This document shows positions 25,401 through 36,770 of a stretch of DNA of 64,000 bases, piece by piece. Where the stretch lies: NCBI RefSeq assembly GCF_000801105.2, contig NC_079517.1:21585579-21649578 (forward strand), read 5' to 3'. Each line of letters begins with the position of its first letter. Within the stretch, counting starts at the first letter, position 1. Position numbers and translations under genes: made by a program. This DNA is from Raphanus sativus (Eukaryota > Streptophyta > Magnoliopsida > Brassicales > Brassicaceae). The notes under the pieces are model-generated. The model had not been told where the DNA came from, did not search any database, and worked only from the letters and a program-made list of their open reading frames with translations.

Positions 25401-28400
25401 ATATTTTATGCTTATTCATTTAGATAGTATATTATTGTATATACAAAGTCTAAGATATCTTAATTGACATGTATTATATAATTTGCTAATTTTAAGCCGT
25501 TCTGTCATTGTATTATATTTTTAACATAAATAGTTTTATATTTTGAAAATAAAATTTGTAAATCTATCAATTTAATATAATTTTATTATATTTAGTTTAA
25601 TATAATAATTTTATTTTAAAATTATGATAATAGAGTAGAGAAAAATAGGAATTTTATTTTATTTTAAACGATAACTCAATATATATATTAATGCATAATA
25701 ATAGTTCATTGCTAATAACAAAGTTAATGAAAATATTTACATCAACTTTATGAAAATTAAAATATTGTTGAACTATTTTTCAACAGATTTATTAAAAATT
25801 TAAAATATTATATATATATTTAAAATGAAAAGATATCATGATTAAAGTAATTACAAAGATTTTTATATAATTAACTTTAATGAAATACATTTTAATTTTT
25901 ATACATGTATTTTATAGTTTGCTAATGTTAACCCATCTTACCAACTTATTATATTTTTATTTTGAATATAAATAGTTTATACTTATGAAAATAAAATATA
26001 TAAATTTATCAATTTAATACAGTTTTATCATATTTAGCTCAATACAAAATTTTCTTTTAATATGATTGATTATGATTATATAATACATAAAATAGGATAT
26101 AATTTTTATTTTCATTTTATAAACAATAACTGAATATATTAATGTATAATACTATTTCAAAATTAATTTCAAAATTAGTGAAAATATTTAAATTTAATTT
26201 TTGAAAATTAAGATCTTGTTAATATTTTTAAATAGATTTGTTAAAATAATTTAAATAAATATATTTATATTTAAAACCAAAAGATATTATGATTAGAGTA
26301 GTTCAAAGATTCTATATATAATTAGTCCTAATAAATTTCATTTAATAAAATTTCTAAATGATCGATTCAAATTAAAAAAAAAATCACATACGAAAAAAGT
26401 CATAACTTCAATTCTATTTTAATAGATAAGATTGCGAACATAACAAAAATAATTCTAATTCTGAGCTTACTTTTAAGTTTCCAGAACCTTATGATGAATG
26501 AGACACTAAACACGGCAAGAAAGCTTGAGATGAGTTTGATTTTGGCTGATGTCTTCCTTTCTGAGCTGCCTAAGGAAACACCATTCCAAGCCTTTGAACT
26601 CAGGTCAACCGCTAAACTATTTACATGCATTGCTAATCGACATGTTAGTTAACTGATTTGATTTTGAGTCAAAACACACACACACACACAGGTTTAAGGA
26701 GTGGGGTTTCGAGAAAGGATGGGGAGAAAACGCAGGGAAAGTAAAAGAGACAATGAGGATCTTGTCGGAGATTCTTCAAGCCCCTGACCCTCGAAATATT
26801 GATAGATTCTTCGCCAGAATTCCTATAATTTTCAATGTTGTCATATTCTCGATTCACGGCTATTTTGGTCAAAACGATGTTCTTGGTTTGCCTGATACTG
26901 GTGGTCAGGTCGTTTACATTCTTGACCAAGTCAAGGCCCTTGAAGATGAATTGCTACATAGGATCAACTCTCAAGGCCTAAATTTTAAACCTCAGATTCT
27001 TGTTGTAAGTTCTCTTTGAATCTTTTCCCATCCTCTCTTAGTCGTAGCCACATTAAAGTTTTGAATGATATTGAAATCGTGAAACTGATTTAGGTGACAA
27101 GATTAATCCCAGACGCCAAGGATACAAAATGTAACCAAGAATTAGAACCCATCACTGGTACCAAACATTCAAATATTCTTCGAATTCCATTTGTAACAGA
27201 GAATGGAATTTTACGTCGTTGGGTATCTCGCTTTGATATCTACCCTTACCTTGAGAAATTCACCAAGGTAAAAGACCAAATATAAGAATGTGATTTTTTT
27301 TTTTTTTTTTTGAATTTTAACCAATTTCTCAGCATTATTGTGTAACTTTTACTTTGTACTTGTGATATTATATCATGAGTAGGATGCAACAACCAAAATC
27401 TTGGATATTTTGGAGGGAAAACCTGACCTAGTTATTGGAAACTATACGGATGGAAACTTGGTCGCATCGCTGATGGCAAATAAGCTTGGAATTACTCAGG
27501 TTACTTACCTTTTAATATGTTATATATATATATATATAATGTACACTCCTCATTTGATGTCAAAACAAAATAATTGATATGACAAGTTTTCTTTTCGGTT
27601 CATATAATTGAAATGAAATACATATACATATGTGTGTATGTAAATCCAGGCAACTATTGCACATGCCTTGGAGAAGACTAAGTACGAAGACTCCGACAAC
27701 AAGTGGAAAGAGTTTGATGCTAAATATCATTTTTCATCTCAATTTACGGCAGACTTAATCTCCATGAACTCTGCCGATTTCATCATAGCTAGCACTTATC
27801 AAGAGATTGCTGGAAGGTAATTTAATTTATTTCACGAGGGCAATGCATTATTCCCATCAAGGAAACTCAACCATGGTTATATTATTATCCTGTTCGGTTC
27901 AATTTTGACAGCAAAGAAAGAGCGGGACAATACGAGAGCCACATGAGCTTCACACTCCCGGGCCTATACAGAGTTGTCTCCGGCATCAATGTCTTTGATC
28001 TGAGATTCAACATCGCAGCTCCTGGCGCGGATGACTCTATATACTTCCCTTTTACCTCACAAGACCAAAGATTCACCAAGTTTCATCCTTCCATTGAAGA
28101 ACTACTATATAGCCAAAATGAGAATGATGAACACATGTATGTCTCTATTCCCTGTTTAACTTTTTCTACCCTTTTACATTCAACTGTTTGAATAAAATAA
28201 CTATCACACTGAATGAAATCATCATTACGATAAATATGCTATAGATATTAGATGTTTACTTTTTTTTATTAGATGTTTACTTCAAAATTCTAACCTGATA
28301 TATTTCCGATGAATAAATTTAATGGGTATTTTTCTTTATGAACTAAAGTGGCTACTTGGTGGACAAGAAGAAACCAATCATCTTCTCAATGGCAAGGCTA

Positions 28401-29468
28401 GATGTTGTGAAAAACTTAACCGGACTAACAGAGTGGTACGCCAAGAACAAGAGGCTACGAGATTTAGTCAACCTTGTAATCGTAGGAGGATTCTTTGACC
28501 CTTCTAAATCTAAAGACAGGGAAGAGATCTCAGAGATCAAGAAGATGCACTCCCTGATTGAGAAATACCAACTCAAGGGTCAGTTTAGATGGATCGCAGC
28601 TCAAACTGATCGAACAAGAAACGGTGAACTTTACCGGTGTATTGCGGATACAAGAGGTGCTTTTGTGCAGCCTGCACATTATGAAGCCTTTGGTCTTACT
28701 GTCATTGAAGCCATGAGCTGTGGTTTGGTCACATTCGCCACGAACCAAGGTGGTCCTGCCGAGATTATTATGGATGGTGTCTCTGGATTCCACATTGATC
28801 CGAGCAATGGAGAAGAATCGAGTGATAAGATTGCAGATTTCTTTGAGAAGTGCAATATCGATCCTAATTATTGGAATCTGTTTTCGGCTGAAGGGCTTCA
28901 ACGCATATATGAATGGTATATATGTTCAGCTATATATGGAAAAAATTAGCGTAGGGTATCCAAAGGGAATAGTTTCTAAAAGTAGTATTATTTCTATGAT
29001 TATATATGTGCAGCTATACATGGAAAATATATGCAAACAAAGTGCTAAATATGGGAAGCACATATAGCTATTGGAGGCATTTGAACAAAGATCAGAAATT
29101 GGCAAAGCAAAGATACATACATTCCTTCTACAATCTCCAATACAGGAGTTTGGTAAAATAATTTAATCTTGCTCTTTTTTTATATAACTTATGACATGAT
29201 TAAAATCAAAAGTTTGAGACATACATTTTTTTTTGTTGGGACCAGGTGAAAACTATACCCATAGTTAGTGATATTCCTCAGCCTCCTCCCCCTCCTCATA
29301 AGCCTTTAGTTAAACCATCAGCAACTAAAAGGTAATTGAAGTAAATATTCAAAAATAACTAGAGATTGTTAGAGTATGGGCTAATTACTGCTAGTTTTTC
29401 TATTCTTACTTATTTTCAGTTCGAAGCGAACACAGTCGCGATTGAGTTTCAGGCTGTTTGGTGCTTAA
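22450..29468 (+). CDS. SUS5: Sucrose synthase 5 (13 coding exons)
   Basis: Coding exons: 22450-22668, 23026-23180, 23259-23442, 26485-26603, 26692-27004, 27094-27267, 27383-27499, 27650-27816, 27912-28136, 28349-28915, 29014-29152, 29246-29331, 29420-29468. Together they give 837 codons plus TAA with no stop, and every intron is GT-AG with matching phase. Sucrose synthase reversibly converts sucrose plus UDP to UDP-glucose plus fructose in the cytosol; SUS5 and SUS6 of Arabidopsis are tied to phloem sieve elements and callose. The N-terminal half is the sucrose-synthase domain. Exon 10 holds the GT-B glycosyltransferase core with the E-x7-E motif (E670, E678). The C-terminus has a Pro run (PPPPP) and a basic tail ending FRLFGA, marking the SUS5/SUS6 subgroup. 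Intron 3 is swollen by two Helitrons. Orthology to SUS5 rather than SUS6 is supported by length and by RVE2 next door. Confidence 0.95.
23469..24609 (-). mobile_element. Helitron E within SUS5 intron 3
   Basis: 1,141 bp. On the - strand it starts TCTATCTTATTAAAACAG at 24609 and ends with hairpin CCCGCTCGGGTCGAGCGGG, then TCATGGTCTAG at 23469. It is flanked by A (23468) and T (24610). It begins 27 bases after the exon 3 donor. AT-rich and noncoding; same family as Helitron D. Confidence 0.88.
25054..26426 (-). mobile_element. Helitron G within SUS5 intron 3
   Basis: 1,373 bp. On the - strand it starts TCTATTAAAATAGAATTG at 26426. It ends ...GTCAAGATCTAG at 25054, with a decayed version of the usual GC hairpin (CCGC/GAGGAC remnant). 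A (25053) and T (26427) flank it. It stops 58 bases before exon 4. A different Helitron family from E. Confidence 0.72.
25466..26345 (-). repeat. Diverged tandem duplication (about 440 bp x 2) in Helitron G
   Basis: The block at about 25466-25900 is repeated at about 25902-26345. Shared landmarks in the same order include CATGTATT..TATA.TTTGCTAAT, ATCAATTTAATA, AAAAGATATCATGATTA/AAAAGATATTATGATTA and AACTTTAAT/TAGTCCTAAT. Divergence is clearly visible. Confidence 0.55.
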
Positions 29469-30351
29469 GCTCTCTTGAAAAGGTGTATAATTGCAAAAAT
29501 ATCCGAACGTCGTTGGTGTTCTACTTCACATATTTATCTGTAGGAAATTGTTTGATTATAAAGTAAAATAAAGGGAAAACACACAAATGTATTTCAACTT
29601 TACCATTGTTCTTATTTGAAAGTTTTAAGTGTGTTTAATAATTAGTATGCTGAAATTTAAGGATTTGAAAATATATGTTGAAGTAATTTATATAATAAAG
29701 TAATATTTTAATATGTTAATTAACAAGCTAATTTGGTAATGTTCATGCTTGACCTTGATCAATGATCATTCGTTCTCAGTTCTGCAAATACTACAGACTA
29801 CAGTAATGTGATGACCAGCAAGAACATAGCTTCTAAGAAGTGAATCAAGTAATACTTTGCATCTGCAATGAATAAGTATTTTGTCATAATCGTTTGAAAT
29901 TAAAGAGTCATTGTCATAATCGTTAGAGCTCTTTCTCATTCAATAATTGATCATCATTGATTCTAATGCATTCTAGAATTTTTAATAAGCTCGAAAATGC
30001 TACTCCATAGATTAGTAGTCATTGAAATTTTCCCTGTCGATGTTCTTGAAGATTTTTATTGAGCTGGTACATTTGTTGGGTGTGCAACACCTTACTTTTT
30101 TGTTGGTTTTATTGTCGGCAAGCAGTAGTGTTTTTTTTTTCTTGGACAAACAAGAAAACTTCACACTATTAGATACATCAATGTCATACTGGTTACAGGA
30201 AATACTTGGGAACTTTGGACTTCTCTTACGAATGAAACCCCAAACAAGATGACTGTCCCTAGCTCTCTTGACAAATTTATACACAGGATCTGTAGTTGAT
30301 ATCAAAAGACTTTCACAAACTGACTTAATAAAAGGTTTACAAAAAAACACC
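29469..30351. other. Tail-to-tail spacer between SUS5 and RVE2
   Basis: Holds the 3' UTRs of both convergent genes. There are AATAAA-like signals for SUS5 (around 29566 and 29870). The open stretches on either strand (30012-30350) have no family features. Confidence 0.55.
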
Positions 30352-32034
30352 TCACCACAATGGATATGACGTTTTCACTAAACTGTTTTCTTCCACCTTT
30401 ATCCGTTTTTTGTAAGGCATAAACCCTTTCATATTCTTCATCCCAATCGCAGAAGATTTCAACTGAGAAAATGCTGATCTCTCGCTTCTTTTAAACTCCT
30501 CCGATAGTACTACAACTACCTGTGTTGTCAATTCTGTTTCAGCGTTTTCTGAAGAAGAAGAAGAAGATGAAGAACATCGAACAGACTGCGTTTCTAAGTC
30601 CGACTTCTTCTTGACATCTTCTGAATCAATAGAGCTTGTCCGAGAGTTGTAACCACCAACTACAAAAGTCTTCCCAAACAGCTTGAGGCTTTGTTGTTTA
30701 GTCTCAGCTTCAGGAGACAATGATTCCTCAGTGTGAGATGATAACTCATGCACCTGTGGAAAACGTAACAATGTCAACCACAAGATCACAACTAAACACT
30801 ATCAGATTGTGTGTCTTTGTAAACTACATACCTGGTAATCAGCTGAAGAAGAATTAGGCGAATTTGAACCAATGGAACCTAAGCCATCTGAATCATGAGC
30901 TGATAAAACCGATGTGGGAGATCGGTTATCTTCATCTGGAACCAGCTTGCCGCCGGTTAGCGCAGCGTATGCCATCTCTTTTGCATCTGGAATCACTAGC
31001 TTTCTAGGGTATGGATGCATCGGCTTTCTTTTCGGCCTTGGAGGCGGGATCTCGATGGATTTCTCAGAGGTAACACCGCAATCACGAGCAACCTTTGTAA
31101 AGAACTTCTGAGCATGGCTTCGAATCTGAACCGCAGTCTTTGTTCCAACATGTTCTGTTCCAATCAAGAATCAATAAAAATGTTAAAACATATAACCAAA
31201 TATGTTCTTCAAACGTAGTATTTTAGAATGTGCATCAAAAGACTCTCTAAAGTCAGATAAATCACACACACACACACCTTCGATTCGTCTCCAAGCTCTG
31301 CCATAGAGTTTTAAAGCTTCTATAAACTTCTCATGCTCTGCTTCTGTCCACTTCTCTCTTTGTTTAGTGATGGTGTAAGGCTTTCTTGTCTGAAAAAACA
31401 GTATAACCCAAAACAACAAAATTTAGAACTAAACTTGAAATCTGAAACCAATCAAGAGATTTAGAAAACCCAATTTAATACCTTGAGACAAAAGGCATCC
31501 GTGGAAGAGATAATAAGCTCATCCGAAGCTCTGTCGCATAAACTCTCACAATGTTCCTATAATCAGAAGAGGAAGAAAAAAAAACAATTAATTAGTCTCT
31601 AAACAAACAGATCTCATCGTAAATGCTTGATGTCTCTACAAAACTAATTAACACGCTTCTAGAGGAGTTAGACCATCAAATAATTAGGGTTTTGAGACTT
31701 GCTCTTACCTAGTTCCCAATAACATTTAAGTAGGACTCTCTTTTAACACACAACCGACCTTAACATCCCACAAACTCGCCTGGTCTATTACACAATTAAC
31801 CTGCGACAATCGAATATTCTTCAGTTCCAATATCTCCTGGACATAGACAATCAAAATTCGTTTGATCTTTTGGATCCAGAAAGACCTAACATACCTCTCT
31901 TGGTTTTGTCCTAATTTCAGGTTTTGTCTAGATACAATAATCACTGTCCCATTAACAATAGTAATAGACTAAAAAGCAAAAGACCATATATAATATATAT
32001 ATAAGAAAGAAAGATCTCACACCTGCATAGCCAT
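30352..32034 (-). CDS. RVE2: REVEILLE 2 / CIR1, MYB-like clock-related factor
   Basis: Coding exons in transcript order: 32034-32023, 31556-31482, 31389-31278, 31154-30832, 30753-30352. They give 307 codons plus TGA, all introns GT-AG on the - strand. Exon 1 encodes only MAMQ. A single MYB/SANT repeat ([12 protein letters not shown], from about residue 40) carries the SHAQKFF signature (79-85) of the CCA1/LHY/RVE family, which binds evening-element DNA in the nucleus. A proline-rich [16 protein letters not shown] segment follows, typical of this family. The C-terminal half is Ser-rich (a run of eight Ser) and ends KTSYPLW. Arabidopsis RVE2/CIR1 is circadian-expressed and affects clock and light responses. 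It is about 20 residues longer than the Arabidopsis protein, partly from the Ser and TTQVVVVL insertions. No defects seen. Confidence 0.95.
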
Positions 32035-32357
32035 GGTTGCAGAAGAAGATGACTCGTCCGATATTAGATTTTGTACGATTCCCCTCGACCCAAGAACCGT
32101 TGGTGGGTAGTTTCACCAGATAACCAGAAAACGAAGAAGAAGAGGCGAAAAAAGAGAACTTTTTATGTTTGGTGAGAGAGATGAGAGGAGTTTATGGAAT
32201 GAGCAGAGTCAAGGGTTACTTTAAAAGAGCGAGAGGAAGATAAGCCACGTCAGTATAAGTTTTTGAAAATTTTAAAGTTTAATTTTGTAAAACATATCAA
32301 GTGAGATGAGTCGAGAACTCTGTTGTATCATGTGGCTCAGGTTAAAAGATGCTTTGA

Positions 32358-32363
32358 CACGTG
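32358..32363. promoter_or_regulatory. G-box upstream of RVE2
   Basis: CACGTG, about 325 bp before the RVE2 start codon; G-boxes bind bHLH/bZIP factors such as PIFs in light- and clock-controlled promoters. Function here is inferred. A second ACGT core (CCACGTCA) lies near 32246. No exact evening element was found. Confidence 0.35.
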
Positions 32364-32499
32364 GTCTATGTCTTCTCATCCTCTTCGCTATCGCTTTTTG
32401 TTTTTGCGGAGAAGATATTATCTGTTTTTTGTTAAATCCTGTCGGAAATTTTATTATAATTATTGACAAACGCGAATGGCGAGCGCGTGCTGTTTAACA

Positions 32500-34151
32500 A
32501 CGTTGTCAGACATACTTAAACCTAATTTTTATTTGTTTTTATATTAATCAAGTGGATAATAAAATTCTATTTTTATTGACAAATTTAATTTAGTTAGGTT
32601 CATTTAATGTTTGGATTTGAATACTAATTTGTTTACAGTAAAGTAGTTAACTAAAATCATTTTATCACCATTAATTTACTTAAATGGTACTTTTATAAAT
32701 ATTTTGTTCAAGATTTTGTAAAATATTTTTAGATAAACATGGTTTTTCATAGTTTTTTCTTACACACTAAAATCTGAATTCCTTGAAAATCACCAGTAAA
32801 TATAGGTTTTTAGTTGTGCACATATGATAAATACAAATAATTAAAATCTGAATTTCTTGAAAATCACAGTAAATATAGGTTTTTAGTTATGAAGATAAAA
32901 TACAAACAATTAATTTTTTCTATCTCATGCATTTTTATATTAGTAAAAATATATGTAAAATTTAATCAAGCTAGGTCCAATTATTTTTGAATATTTGTTT
33001 AGATACAATTACTTTTAGTTCATACACATTTATCATCAATTGGTTTAACTAGATAAATTTTAAATGCTGGTTTATTTTTAGTATATATATATATATATAT
33101 TATATAAATTTTCTGATCAAATTTAATTATTTAAGTATTTTATTATCTTTTAAACATTAATGATTTGAATCTCTAACAAATATCTAAATAATATTGGGGT
33201 CTTTTGCAAATGTGACTCAAAGCTCAAAGTTAATACACAAAAATAATCAATGATTTTCTTTTTTGGAACTTTCATGTGCGCTATTCACCTTAAAAGTTTG
33301 GATTATTACAAAAATACCATTACTTTTTCGAAAAATGAGTATTTTACTGAATTTTCTTCACTTTCATCAAATATTTACAATATTGCAATTTCATCAATAC
33401 ACTAACCATGATGAACAACCAATTTGAAGCTCTTAATGCACCTAATAATTGATTTCCAATCCTCTAATCTTATTTATTATGCTCAAAAACTACATATATT
33501 TCAATTTCTCTATATATTTATCCAAAAAACCCAAGATTTTGATTCTAAACTTTGTAAGGTTTAAAATCACAATTCTTGGTCATTAATAAGTGGATCTGTT
33601 TCATGGTAAAGTTCTGTGTTAGAGAACTTGATATATTTATCTCACTGGTTGGAAGTATGAAATTGTTTTTTTTTTCAGATTTGTTCGTCAGAATACATCT
33701 GTGTATGTCTTCTGCTCGTAGAAGACTTATACGGAAGTCTTCTGGTTAATGCAGAAGTTACTTTTTCAAATTGACTTTATGTGACAACTTCTCTAAAAAT
33801 CTTCCAATTTTTCTTTGTTATCAAAATAATCTCAAAAATAGCAGAGAAGACTTCTCGATAAGTCGTTTGGAAAAAAAATGTTAATTTTGCAATTGACTGG
33901 ATTGTGTTTGAAATTTTACTTTCTCTAGACGACTTACACAGACGTCTTCATCCAGAAGACTTCCATGTAAGTCTTCTAAACTCTCGGTGGAAGTCTTCTT
34001 ATTGTCGATGAAAGTCGTCTCAGATTATTTTTGCAATTAAAAAATAAAACTTAAATATTTAATTTTAACTAAACAACTTTCATGTAAGTCTTCTGGAAGA
34101 CAACTTACACGTAATTCTTCCAAAATTTTATTCCGATATTTTGGTCAAACC
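32500..34151. other. AT-rich intergenic DNA
   Basis: No gene seen. A roughly 50-base segment around 32765-32820 recurs at 32845-32885 (TCTGAATT(C/T)CTTGAAAATCAC...AGTAAATATAGG). From about 33690 the GAAGTCTTC motif family begins. Confidence 0.55.
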
Positions 34152-34747
34152 TGTGAGATAACAAACTAAGTCTTACATTGGAGAATTAGACAAAAAAGTA
34201 TCTAATATATAAAGAGATGTCCAACTCTAATAGTACGAGGCATTTTGGGATGGAAACCAAAAGTAAATCCATGCGGACTTTGCCATTAAGGTCCAAAGTG
34301 GACAATATCATACTAATTAAATAATAAAGAGTTGGACATGAATTTAACAATCCCAACAATTGGTATCAGAGCGGTTGACGAGAAATCTACAAGAAGACCT
34401 AAATACACTTCGAGAGATGAATGGCGGTATATCCTATGAGTTAAGAATGAGAGGTGTGTGTGAGGCAGAAATCAAATCAAAAGATCCTGGAAGTCAGTTG
34501 TGGGACACGAGAAGAATGTGATCCTTAATTTGAAGGGGAGAATGTGAGATAATAAACTAAGTCCCACATTGGAGAATTAGACAAAAAGTATCTAATATAT
34601 AAAGAGATGTCCAACTCTAATAGTACGAGGCCTTTTGGGATGGAAACCAAAAGTAAATTCATGCGGGCTTGCCATTAAGGTCCGAAGTGGACAATATCGT
34701 ACTAAGTAAATAATAAAGAGTTGGACATGAATTTAACAATCCCAACA
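34152..34747 (+). mobile_element. TRIM (miniature LTR retrotransposon)
   Basis: 596 bp with LTRs 34152-34358 (207 bp) and 34543-34747 (205 bp), both TGTGAGATAA...ATCCCAACA. A tRNA-Met primer site TGGTATCAGAGC starts at 34361, and a polypurine tract TTGAAGGGGAGAA lies before the right LTR. The target duplication AAACC is perfect (34147-34151 and 34748-34752). No coding. No 5S-like sequence is visible in the LTR, so it is not Cassandra. Confidence 0.92.
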
Positions 34748-35499
34748 AAACCTTGGTTGGCACATAAGACATTTGTGTAAGTCTTCTAACTAAAATTAAA
34801 TACTTAAGTTTTATTTTCCAATTGCAAAAATAATCTGAGATGACTTATATGGAAATTGTATAGTTAAATGTAATATTTAAGTTTTATTTTTCTGGTGGAA
34901 GACTTCCATGTTAGTCTTCTAGAAAAAGTTACATTTCTGACACAGTTCGGTCAATTGCAAAACTAACATGTTTATCTTAGTATACTTATCAGAAAATCTT
35001 TTCTGGTATTTTCGAGATTTTTTTTCAAAAACAAAAACAAATCAATATTTACAAAGGAAAACTTCCAAAGAAGTATGTTGTAAAGTAAACTTCTCTGGAA
35101 GTCTTCCTTTGAAAATTTTTGAATTGAAAAATAATGACTTATATGGAAGATTTCCGTGGAAGTCTTGTAAGTCAATGTGTAGTAAACTTTCATTTTTTAA
35201 AATTATAAATATTTTTTATTCATTCTTGTTAATTCATGTATATTAATCGATAATGGGGCTCCTAAATGAAATTCATTACGTAATTGTTGATAATTATGAG
35301 GTTACCAACATTTATGTTTATTAATGTTTCTAGTTAATGAGAGAAGACTTCTAGTAAAAATGTTATATCTTTGAACTTATATGATTTTGATCATTTGTGA
35401 ATTTGACGAAGTTTTCTTGAGAAGTTTTCTCCTTCAATTAGAATAAATTTGACTAATTTTTTTGGTGTTGTTGTATTTTCCTTTTGAAGTTGTATCAAT

Positions 35500-36770
35500 T
35501 GTAAATAAACTAAGACCTAGAAATATTATAGCTTTATAAAGCTTTATTGAAATACAAATAGCTCAGAGAGATTTATTTAAATAAAGAAACTAAAGAGAAT
35601 AAAAGCTTAGATTGTCACCAAGATAAAAAAGGTTGCAGATTGATTCATAAAGATAAAAGGAAGGCTGCTTGTAGAGCAGCCAAAGTTACATACTAGCAAG
35701 CACTCTAAAGACATATATAATGGTTTATGAAATCCTAGTTACATGATTACAAAAGCTTTTTAATGGATCATAAATTGGGCTTCATTATCCTCCCACAAAC
35801 TTGGCATTGGGTGGTGAATCAAGCAGCTGAGCCAAGTTTGAAGATGCAGATAGAACTGGCTTTGAAAGGAGCATTAGTAGTTGAAGGTCCATGGGAGGTA
35901 GGTATATGACTTTATTCAGCTTGGAGAATAGACATGAGTGTGAGAACATCTTTAGGTTCTTTTGTACTACTTGTCTCACAAGAAGTTATGCATTTTTTGT
36001 ATCCTCCTAACTATACTAAGCTATCTCCCGACCAAAGAGAAAATTCATCCTACAACTGTCTAAACCTCAACTCTCTGTTTCATGCAACCAAAATTCTTAA
36101 TTTCACAATCTGTTTTTCTCTTGGACATTTAACCAAACATCTTGTGTGCACTCATCAAAACAGAAACTTGATGCCATTAATCTCACTATTATAAAACCCA
36201 GTATGTTCCAGTTGCATTCCCTAGCTTCCTGATTTCAATCCTACTATCTAACCAGCCAGCAAACCACCACGAGAACAATCAACCATTTTTTGTGTGATAA
36301 TAAGTCAATTCACCATGATTTAGAGATGGAGAAAGCTTGATGATTTCCTGGTTAGGTTCGCAGATAACCCACGTTCTGATGAGCTGTAGATAACCCACTT
36401 GCAAGCTGAGGCTGAAAAATCTCGATTTGAAATCTCCCTTGTTGATCGGTTTGAACGGCTGAACTCACCGGAGTCACTGTAATTTTCTTCTGATGCTTCA
36501 GAACATTCACACGGTTCTTCACTACATCTTTGTTTCTCAAGAGCGTGAAGAAGAAATGGGTGGTCCATGAGAGGCTGAAGCCGAATGTTTTGATGCTCAA
36601 ATAGAAGATATAACACCAAGATCCACTCACTGGTGCTCTGATACCATGTGAATAAAGTAAGACCCAGAAATACTATAGCTTTGTAAAGCTTTATTGAAAT
36701 ACAAATAGCTCAGAGAGCTTTATTTAAGTAAGGAAAATGAAGACAATAAAAGCTTAGATTGTCACCAAGA
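35500..36770 (-). mobile_element. Remnant LTR retrotransposon (copia-like or LARD)
   Basis: A 285-bp LTR copy (35500-35784, ending next to a polypurine tract whose + strand reads TATCCTCCCAC) matches the first about 120 bases of a second copy starting at 36647. Directly left of the second copy is CTCTGATACCA (36636-36646), the complement of a tRNA-Met primer site, so the element is on the - strand. The right copy is cut or diverged at about 36770. The interior has only short broken frames and no recognisable pol domain. Confidence 0.7.

Noticed and set aside
30012..30350. Open frames on both strands between SUS5 and RVE2
   Set aside because: They fall in the expected 3' UTR region of RVE2 and show no conserved features.
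34152..34747. Cassandra-type TRIM
   Set aside because: No 5S-rRNA-like promoter or sequence could be recognised in either LTR.
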